This document shows, in pieces, positions 1 to 3,393 of a stretch of 6,117 nt of DNA. A model generated the notes under the pieces. The model made no database searches. It saw nothing but the letters and a program-made list of their open reading frames with translations, and was not told the DNA's origin. The stretch lies in assembly GCA_934525735.1 (NCBI GenBank), contig CAKSZM010000090.1:1-6117 (forward strand), given 5' to 3'. This stretch comes from an uncultured Faecalibacterium sp. Lineage in GTDB: Bacteria; Bacillota; Clostridia; Oscillospirales; Ruminococcaceae. The translations under genes and the position numbers were made by a program. How positions within the stretch are numbered: the stretch's first letter is position 1; the number at the start of each line of letters is the position of its first letter.

Positions 1-57
1 CGCGGGGCAATATGCCCCACATGGGACCGGAGAACCCCATAAAGGCACTATTGCTTG
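1..57 (-). ncRNA. Possible 5' end of a structured RNA running off the left edge
   Basis: Seen: downstream of the leftward promoter at 64-92, the first ~57 transcribed bases hold two hairpins in a row. The first has stem AUGGG/CCCAU (40-36 with 25-21) around the loop GUUCUCCGGU. The second has stem GGGGCA/UGCCCC (18-13 with 9-4) around UAU. No ribosome binding site stands before either ATG in the stretch, and the reading frames here look like no protein I know. Known: the small bacterial SRP RNA carries an early hairpin with a GUUCUCC-containing loop (E. coli 4.5S: GUUGGUUCUCCCGCAAC). Inference: this could be the 5' end of an SRP-type RNA or another stable RNA. The second hairpin does not fit the SRP fold well, and the diagnostic AGGUC/GGAA region would lie outside the window. 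An mRNA leader is the main alternative. Confidence 0.27.
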
Positions 58-63
58 TATACT

Positions 64-92
64 ATAATAGCAAATTCTGCCCGCAAAGTAAA
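64..92 (-). promoter_or_regulatory. Leftward sigma-A-type promoter with extended -10
   Basis: On the minus strand, TTTACT (92-87) is followed after 17 nt by TATTAT (69-64), with TGC directly before the -10, which is the extended -10 signature. Upstream of the -35, the sequence from about 93 to 136 is T/G-rich with T-tracts, ending in AAAAATTTTTT on the plus strand, and resembles an UP element. Together these suggest a strong promoter starting transcription near 57 and running out of the window. The plus strand also reads TATAAT at 63-68 but without a reasonable -35. Confidence 0.5.
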
Positions 93-260
93 CGCAAACC
101 GCCAAACAAACACAACAAAAATAAGAAAAATTTTTTAGCGCTTTTGTACGTCTTTAGCGCATTAAAGTGAGCAATGGCGCGGATTTTCCGGTTCCGGGGC
201 AGTTTGCTGCAGCTGTCTTTGCCAAAATTTTAAAATCGCCGTCTGATCTCCATCTTATTA
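93..260. other. Intergenic region between divergent promoters
   Basis: No convincing gene lies here. Positions 90-136 are A/C-rich on the plus strand and end in an A-tract running into a T-tract. The octamer TTTAGCGC occurs at 134-141 and again at 153-160, 19 bp apart, and could be a paired operator. AAAATTTTAAAAT at 224-236 is a short AT palindrome-like run. A 19-codon ORF (174-233) opens after a weak GTGAG-like site and looks like chance. Confidence 0.5.
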
Positions 261-290
261 TTGACAACAAACCGCTCTTTGCCGTAAACT
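261..290 (+). promoter_or_regulatory. Promoter of the Nudix-rluA-gntR run
   Basis: A perfect -35 TTGACA (261-266) is followed after 18 nt by TAAACT (285-290), a 4/6 match to TATAAT. Transcription would start near 297, about 40 nt before the Nudix start codon. No other promoter of this quality lies between here and position 2278, so it probably serves all three genes. Confidence 0.55.
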
Positions 291-304
291 GAAGCCATAG
301 AAAA

Positions 305-319
305 CCGGCGCCGCGCCGG
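305..319 (+). promoter_or_regulatory. GC hairpin in the 5' leader of the Nudix gene
   Basis: CCGGCG-CCG-CGCCGG is a perfect 6-bp all-G/C stem with a 3-nt loop. It starts about 8 nt after the predicted transcription start and ends 4 nt before the AGAGGGT ribosome binding site. It has no U-tract and so is not a terminator. It may stabilise the transcript's 5' end or slightly restrain ribosome access; this is inferred from position only. Confidence 0.4.
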
Positions 320-336
320 GCAAAGAGGGTAATAAA

Positions 337-891
337 ATGGAGAAAACCGTACACTACGAAAAAACGCTCACCAGCGAGACGCTCTTTGAAGGCCGGGTCA
401 TCACCCTGACCAAGGACACCGCCCTGCTGGAAAACGGCAGGACTGCCACCCGCGAGGTGGTGCATCACCACGGCGGCGCGTGCATCGTGCCCTACTTTGA
501 GGACGGCACCATCTGCATGGTGCGTCAGTTCCGCTACGCCATGCAGCAGGAGCTGTGGGAGCTGCCTGCCGGCAAGCTGGAAAAAGGCGAAGACCCCTTT
601 GAAGCCGCCAAGCGGGAGCTGGGCGAGGAATGCGGCCTGACCGCCGACAAGTACATTTCTCTGGGCGAGTTCTACCCTACGGTGGGCTACGACACCGAGA
701 TCATCTACACATGGGTAGCCACCGGCCTGCACGAGACGAAGATGCATCTGGACGACGACGAGTTCCTGACCCCGGATCGCGTACCGCTGGACAAGGCTTA
801 CGAGATGGTCATGAGCGGCGAGATCAAGGACGGCAAAACCATTGCCGGTATCCTGAAGCTCAAGGCCCTGATCGCCGAGGGCAAGCTGTGA
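337..891 (+). CDS. Nudix hydrolase, ADP-ribose pyrophosphatase-like
   Basis: Likely hydrolyses ADP-ribose (or a related nucleoside diphosphate sugar) to AMP and ribose-5-phosphate, a cytosolic housekeeping reaction using divalent metal. The 184 residues match the usual size for NudF-type enzymes. The Nudix box at 79-101 is complete: Gly79, Glu85, then RELGEECGL with the metal-binding glutamates at 94, 97 and 98. The preceding VRQFRYAMQQELWELPAG (62-79) is typical of the ADP-ribose pyrophosphatase branch. The Pro often found 15-16 residues after the box in that branch appears to be Val116 here, in FYPTVGYDTE, so substrate preference is less certain than the fold. The ATG at 337 has AGAGGGT (324-330) six bases upstream. 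The gene leads a tight operon, and its stop overlaps the start of the pseudouridine synthase gene. Confidence 0.9.
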   Translation: MEKTVHYEKTLTSETLFEGRVITLTKDTALLENGRTATREVVHHHGGACIVPYFEDGTICMVRQFRYAMQQELWELPAGKLEKGEDPFEAAKRELGEECGLTADKYISLGEFYPTVGYDTEIIYTWVATGLHETKMHLDDDEFLTPDRVPLDKAYEMVMSGEIKDGKTIAGILKLKALIAEGKL

Positions 892-1589
892 ACATCCTGT
901 ACGAGGACGCTTCCATTGCAGTGCTGGACAAGCCTGCCGGGCTTTCCAGCGAAGAGGGCGTTCCCGCCGCTCTGCGGGAGCACTGGAATGCGCCGGACGC
1001 CTTTGTGGGGGTCGTGCACCGGCTGGACACCGGTGTGTCCGGTCTGATGGTGTTTGCCCGCACGCCTGCGGCGGCAGCAGCACTGAGCCGGCAGGTCACG
1101 CAGAGCCAGAACGCCTATGCCGTGCAGGACGGCAGGGCAGAGGGCAGGCCGGAAGCTCCGCAGTTCATCAAGCAGTACCGGGCTGTGATCGCGGGTGCCC
1201 CGGACGAAGCTTTGCCCGCCGAAGGCACCCTGCGGGACTGGCTGTTCAAGGACAGCCGCAAAGGCCGGGTGTTCCCGGTCAGCCGCCCGCGCAAAGGGGT
1301 GCGGGAAGCGGTTCTGGAATACTGCATCCTGCAGACGGCGGGGAACAGCAGTCTGGCCGCCATCACTCTGCACACCGGCCGCACCCACCAGATCCGGGTG
1401 CAGTTTGCGTCGCGGAAGCATCCGCTGGCCGGGGACGGCAAATACGGCAGCCGGGTGAAGGGAAGCATTGCTCTGCAGAGCTGCGGCCTGCAGTTTGTAC
1501 ACCCGGACACCGGCAGGCCGATGGAGTTTTCCCTGCCCCTGCCCGAGGGGAGTGCATGGGAGCCGTTTGCACAGGAACGGAATGGGTGA
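888..1589 (+). CDS. RluA-family RNA pseudouridine synthase
   Basis: Isomerises specific uridines in rRNA or tRNA to pseudouridine. The 233-residue protein has only the catalytic domain, with no N-terminal S4 RNA-binding domain as in RluC/RluD. Motifs in order: DKPAGL (14-19); HRLDTGVSGLMVFAR (44-58) with the catalytic Asp at 47; KQYRAV (95-100) with the conserved Tyr97; and HTGRTHQIRVQFA (162-174), followed by HPLAGDGKYG. The GTG at 888 fits best: it overlaps the Nudix stop as GTGA, has GAGGG (877-881) six bases upstream, and homology begins at once (NILYEDASIAVLDKP). A longer reading from 630 would only translate the Nudix gene in another frame. Residues about 73-93 form a Gln/Ala/Pro-rich insertion just before KxY. 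The RNA target cannot be told from sequence. Confidence 0.9.
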   Translation: MNILYEDASIAVLDKPAGLSSEEGVPAALREHWNAPDAFVGVVHRLDTGVSGLMVFARTPAAAAALSRQVTQSQNAYAVQDGRAEGRPEAPQFIKQYRAVIAGAPDEALPAEGTLRDWLFKDSRKGRVFPVSRPRKGVREAVLEYCILQTAGNSSLAAITLHTGRTHQIRVQFASRKHPLAGDGKYGSRVKGSIALQSCGLQFVHPDTGRPMEFSLPLPEGSAWEPFAQERNG

Positions 1590-1594
1590 GAGGT

Positions 1595-2278
1595 ATGGAA
1601 CAATACAAAAACGACACTGAGATTTATGCCGTGCTGGAGAGGGAGATCATCGACCTGACCATCCGGCCCGGCTCTTCGCTGAGCGAGAACCCGCTGTGCG
1701 CCCGGTTCGGCGCGCCCCGGAGCCTGATCCGGGTGGTGCTGCAGAAGCTGCAGGAGAACGGTCTGGTGAAGATCGTGCCCTACAAAGGCACCACCGTCAC
1801 CCGGCTGAACCGCCGCATCGTGGACGAGCTGATCTATGAGCGCACTGCTGTGGAAGCCCGTGTTCTGCGGGATTTTGCCCCGAAGTGCACCCCGGAACAG
1901 CGGGCGCTGATCCGGGAGCGGGCTGCCGCCTACGCGGCCCTTGCCCGGGCAGAGAGCCCGGACTTCAACAAGCTCTACGAAGCCGACCGCCGCTTTCACG
2001 AGACATGGTTTGCCGCCATGGACAAGATGTATCTGTGGAGGACCTTGCAGAATGCCCACGCCGACTACAGCCGGTTCCGGATGCTGGACACCATGACCAG
2101 CGGCGGGCTGGCCGAGGTGATCGCAGACCATCAAAACCTGCTGGACGCCATCGAGCGGTGCGACCTTGCCGCCTTTGAGCCGCTGGTGGAGCGGCACCTT
2201 TATGGCGGCATCCGTCGGCTGGGTTCCAAATTGACCGGCGAATACGCCGACTATTTTGAGCCGGAACCCGAAAAGTAA
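1595..2278 (+). CDS. GntR-family regulator, FadR-type with FCD domain
   Basis: A DNA-binding regulator of about usual length for the FadR subgroup (227 residues). Residues about 11-70 are the winged helix-turn-helix: an 'IRPGSSLSENPLCARFGA' segment, the recognition-helix region PRSLIRVVLQKLQENGLV, and a wing ending in YKGTTVTRL. Residues about 75-210 are the helical FCD ligand-binding domain, with the usual metal ligands Asp131, His135 (EADRRFHETWF), His179 (ADHQNLL) and His201 (ERHLYGG). A metal-coordinated carboxylate-type ligand is therefore plausible, but the effector and target genes are unknown. Start choice: ATG 1595 has GGTGA (1585-1589) five bases upstream. GTG 1586 overlaps the rluA-family stop as GTGA, has AGGA (1573-1576) in good position, and would add three residues. 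Both starts are credible. The gene lies 5 nt behind its neighbour and is probably cotranscribed with it; autoregulation is possible. Confidence 0.87.
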   Translation: MEQYKNDTEIYAVLEREIIDLTIRPGSSLSENPLCARFGAPRSLIRVVLQKLQENGLVKIVPYKGTTVTRLNRRIVDELIYERTAVEARVLRDFAPKCTPEQRALIRERAAAYAALARAESPDFNKLYEADRRFHETWFAAMDKMYLWRTLQNAHADYSRFRMLDTMTSGGLAEVIADHQNLLDAIERCDLAAFEPLVERHLYGGIRRLGSKLTGEYADYFEPEPEK

Positions 2279-2284
2279 AAAAAA

Positions 2285-2300
2285 TGTTCCACGCGGAACA
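2285..2300. promoter_or_regulatory. parS-like palindrome (candidate ParB/Spo0J binding site)
   Basis: TGTTCCACGCGGAACA is a 16-bp inverted repeat. It differs from the perfect palindrome TGTTCCACGTGGAACA at one central base, and from the widespread bacterial parS consensus TGTTTCACGTGAAACA at three bases, with the TGTT...AACA ends and the core CACG kept. It starts 6 nt after the regulator's stop, in non-coding DNA just before the terminator. Known: parS sites cluster around the replication origin and are bound by ParB. The presence of gyrBA nearby fits an origin-proximal position but does not prove it. Alternatives are an operator for the adjacent GntR protein or a chance palindrome. Confidence 0.5.
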
Positions 2301-2304
2301 ATGG

Positions 2305-2342
2305 AAAAGGGCAGCTGCACGAACTTGTGCAGCTGCCCTTTT
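2305..2342. terminator. Bidirectional intrinsic terminator between gntR-type gene and mntP
   Basis: The arms AAAAGGGCAGCTGCAC (2305-2320) and GTGCAGCTGCCCTTTT (2327-2342) pair perfectly over 16 bp around a 6-nt loop. The A-tract on one side and T-tract on the other make it work on both strands. It sits between two convergent genes, 26 nt after the regulator's stop and 10 nt after the mntP stop, so it should end both transcripts. Confidence 0.92.
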
Positions 2343-2352
2343 GGCTTTATGC

Positions 2353-2934
2353 TCAGAACACCCCGGAGATGAAAATCTCCAGGCCGATGCCGATGAGGAT
2401 GACGCCGCCCAGAATGGACGCCTTGCCGGAAAGCTTCGTGCCGAAGATTTTGCCGATGCGCAGACCTGCCAGGCAGATGAAGAAGGTGACCACCGCGATG
2501 ATGAGAGAAGCCGCCAATGCCATCAGCCAGCCGTACTCCGAGATGGTAAAGCCCACCGAAAGGGCGTCGATGCTGGTGGCCACGCCCTGCATGAAGAGGG
2601 CGCCGGCGCTCAGCTCGGTGGCTTCCTCTGCTTCTTCGCCCTTGATGCCCTCCAGCAGCATCTTGCCGCCGATGTACCCCAGCAAGGCCAGTGCGATCCA
2701 CGGGATGAACGTTTCGAAGCTGGAAAACAGCTCCACGATTGTATGCACGCACACCCAGCCCGCCATGGGCATCAGCGCCTGAAACACGCCGAAGGTGCCT
2801 GCGATCTTACACATGGTGTCTTTGCCCATTTTTGGGTCATGCAGGCCGTTGGCCATGGACACCGAAAACGCATCCATCGCGAGGCCCACGCCCAGCAGGG
2901 CGCTGTTGAGGAAAAATACAAAGCTCCACTCCAT
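2353..2934 (-). CDS. mntP: Manganese efflux pump MntP
   Basis: Exports Mn2+ across the cytoplasmic membrane and protects against manganese overload. The 193 residues are close to E. coli MntP (188). The sequence is an internal duplication with about six membrane helices, roughly 6-28, 42-62, 67-95, 110-131, 136-159 and 173-191. The two hallmark motifs are AMDAFSVSMANGL (19-31, Asp21) and VATSIDALSVGF (118-129, Asp123), each with the membrane-embedded Asp expected to handle metal. GVFQALMPMAGW (49-60) and GGVILIGIGLEI (176-187) are also family-typical. An acidic loop (99-107) separates the halves. The ATG at 2934 has a perfect AGGAGG (2948-2943) eight bases upstream. The gene stands alone, convergent with the regulator, behind a leader that carries a manganese riboswitch, which independently supports the name. 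Confidence 0.95.
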   Translation of the reverse strand: MEWSFVFFLNSALLGVGLAMDAFSVSMANGLHDPKMGKDTMCKIAGTFGVFQALMPMAGWVCVHTIVELFSSFETFIPWIALALLGYIGGKMLLEGIKGEEAEEATELSAGALFMQGVATSIDALSVGFTISEYGWLMALAASLIIAVVTFFICLAGLRIGKIFGTKLSGKASILGGVILIGIGLEIFISGVF

Positions 2935-2942
2935 ATTGTCTG

Positions 2943-2948
2943 CCTCCT
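2943..2948 (-). promoter_or_regulatory. Ribosome binding site of mntP
   Basis: Consensus AGGAGG eight bases before the mntP ATG. It is not covered by the upstream hairpin at 2979-3017, which argues for transcriptional rather than translational control by the leader. Confidence 0.85.
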
Positions 2949-2966
2949 GAAATTGACCAAAATCGG

Positions 2967-3017
2967 GAACAATACAAAACCCGGCTCCGGAACGTATCTG
3001 TACGTCCGGAACCGGGT
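2967..3017 (-). terminator. Candidate attenuator/terminator hairpin in the mntP leader
   Basis: On the minus strand, ACCCGG-TCCGGA-CGTA pairs with TACG-TCCGGA-CCGGGT around a 4-nt loop (3017-2979), with one C/A mismatch and one bulged A. It is followed by UUUUGUAUUGUU, a broken U-tract, ending ~33 nt before mntP. Lying between the Mn2+ aptamer and the gene, it is a natural expression platform: Mn2+ binding would prevent it and allow read-through (inference). On the plus strand the same hairpin is followed by GATTTTTTAA, which would block rightward read-through. Confidence 0.55.
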
Positions 3018-3031
3018 GATTTTTTAATCAG

Positions 3032-3076
3032 CTCCATGTGTCCGGGCGCAGCAAATACGCACCAAAAACACATGAG
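3032..3076 (-). promoter_or_regulatory. Alternative leader hairpin competing with riboswitch helix P1
   Basis: On the minus strand, CUCAUGUGU (3076-3068) can pair with ACACAUGGAG (3041-3032) over nine base pairs with one bulged G. Inside it, GGUGCG (3063-3058) pairs with UGCGCC (3050-3045). The outer strand includes CUCAUG, the 3' strand of aptamer helix P1, so the two folds exclude each other. This is the kind of switch expected between ligand-free and Mn2+-bound leader; its coupling to the terminator at 2967-3017 is inferred. Confidence 0.5.
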
Positions 3077-3159
3077 TCTCGCAAATGAAAGCAAGCCAGA
3101 CCGAAACAGTCATTGTGTTGACTTGCTGCGCCCTGCAAAGCGCCTGCTACTCCCCCACG
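3071..3159 (-). promoter_or_regulatory. Manganese riboswitch aptamer (yybP-ykoY class) of mntP
   Basis: Senses Mn2+ and turns on mntP expression in this riboswitch class. Read 5' to 3' on the minus strand: P1 strand CGUGGG (3159-3154); the signature GGAGUAGC; a hairpin GCGC-UUUGCAGG-GCGC (3144-3129); helix AGCAAG...CUUGCU (3127-3122 with 3095-3090) holding the binding loop UCAACACAAU and a capping stem GACU/GGUC; the conserved GCGAGA (3082-3077); and the P1 partner CUCAUG (3076-3071). P1 forms six pairs, two of them G-U. The order and spacing match the class as known from L. lactis and E. coli, where GGGGAGUAG and the UCAACA/UCGUCA loop meet to bind Mn2+. The aptamer begins about 12 nt after the predicted transcription start. 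Confidence 0.9.
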
Positions 3160-3177
3160 GGTATTGTGATATTGTTT

Positions 3178-3206
3178 ATCTTATCACAGTTTTTAGGGGA
3201 AGTCCA
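3178..3206 (-). promoter_or_regulatory. Promoter of the mntP leader
   Basis: TGGACT (3206-3201), 17 nt, then TAAGAT (3183-3178), each a 4/6 match to the sigma-A consensus, with TGTGA ahead of the -10. Transcription would start near 3171, just upstream of the riboswitch aptamer, giving a leader of about 240 nt. Confidence 0.5.
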
Positions 3207-3321
3207 GACAAACCTGACGGTAGAAACGCGCAAAAAATGCGCTTTCCACCGGGCGAGACTATTTAGAATGCCCGCCGCGTGCGCTTTGGGCATTTTCAGC
3301 GGAAAAATCATTTGATATTTC
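3207..3321. other. Intergenic region between gyrA terminator hairpin and mntP promoter
   Basis: No gene is supported. Two small stem-loops are visible: GCGCA-AAAAA-TGCGC at 3229-3243, and AATGCCC/GGGCATT (3267-3273 with 3288-3294) around a GC-rich 14-nt loop. The second may add to termination behind gyrA. The short reading frames crossing this stretch lack ribosome binding sites and family motifs. Confidence 0.5.
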
Positions 3322-3357
3322 GGGTTTCAGGAAAGTCTGCGGACTTTCCTGAAACCC
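3322..3357 (-). terminator. Perfect 16-bp hairpin behind gyrA, probable terminator
   Basis: GGGTTTCAGGAAAGTC (3357-3342 on the minus strand) pairs without mismatch with GACTTTCCTGAAACCC (3337-3322) around a CGCA loop, starting 36 nt after the gyrA stop. The following minus-strand sequence GAAATATCAAATGATTTTT has its U-tract about 14 nt away rather than at the stem base. It is therefore an unusual intrinsic terminator, or an mRNA 3'-end stabiliser. Confidence 0.6.
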
Positions 3358-3393
3358 ATTTTCACGGGAGGGGTCGTAGAGGGGAACTGTCCC

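Noticed and set aside
63..68. Plus-strand TATAAT as a promoter for the Nudix operon
   Set aside because: It is a perfect -10 hexamer, but no acceptable -35 stands 16-19 nt upstream, and it lies ~270 nt before the gene. The TTGACA/TAAACT pair at 261-290 is better placed.
174..233. 19-codon ORF (MARIFRFRG...) in the divergent intergenic region
   Set aside because: There is only a weak GTGAG-like site 3 nt before the ATG, no membrane or toxin-like pattern, and no conservation that can be judged. Most likely chance.
154..1083. Long minus-strand open frame opposite the Nudix and pseudouridine synthase genes
   Set aside because: It lies antisense to two genes with clear motifs, is Arg/Gln/Leu-rich without any family pattern, and has no ribosome binding site. 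It is a by-product of GC-rich codon use.
1115..2752. 545-codon minus-strand open frame spanning the regulator, terminator and mntP 3' part
   Set aside because: It overlaps mntP in another frame and the regulator in antisense, and runs through the bidirectional terminator. Its composition (Arg, Gly, His, Gln) is that of a shadow frame.
2284..3027. Plus-strand open frame starting at the parS-like site and running antisense to mntP
   Set aside because: The start lies inside the palindrome and the frame crosses the terminator hairpin. There is no ribosome binding site, and MntP on the other strand is unambiguous.
2837..3094. Leader open frame on the minus strand overlapping the mntP start (contains MELIKK...)
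   Set aside because: It has no Shine-Dalgarno, passes through the riboswitch 3' part and the hairpin, and continues into mntP in the wrong frame. A leader-peptide role is not supported.
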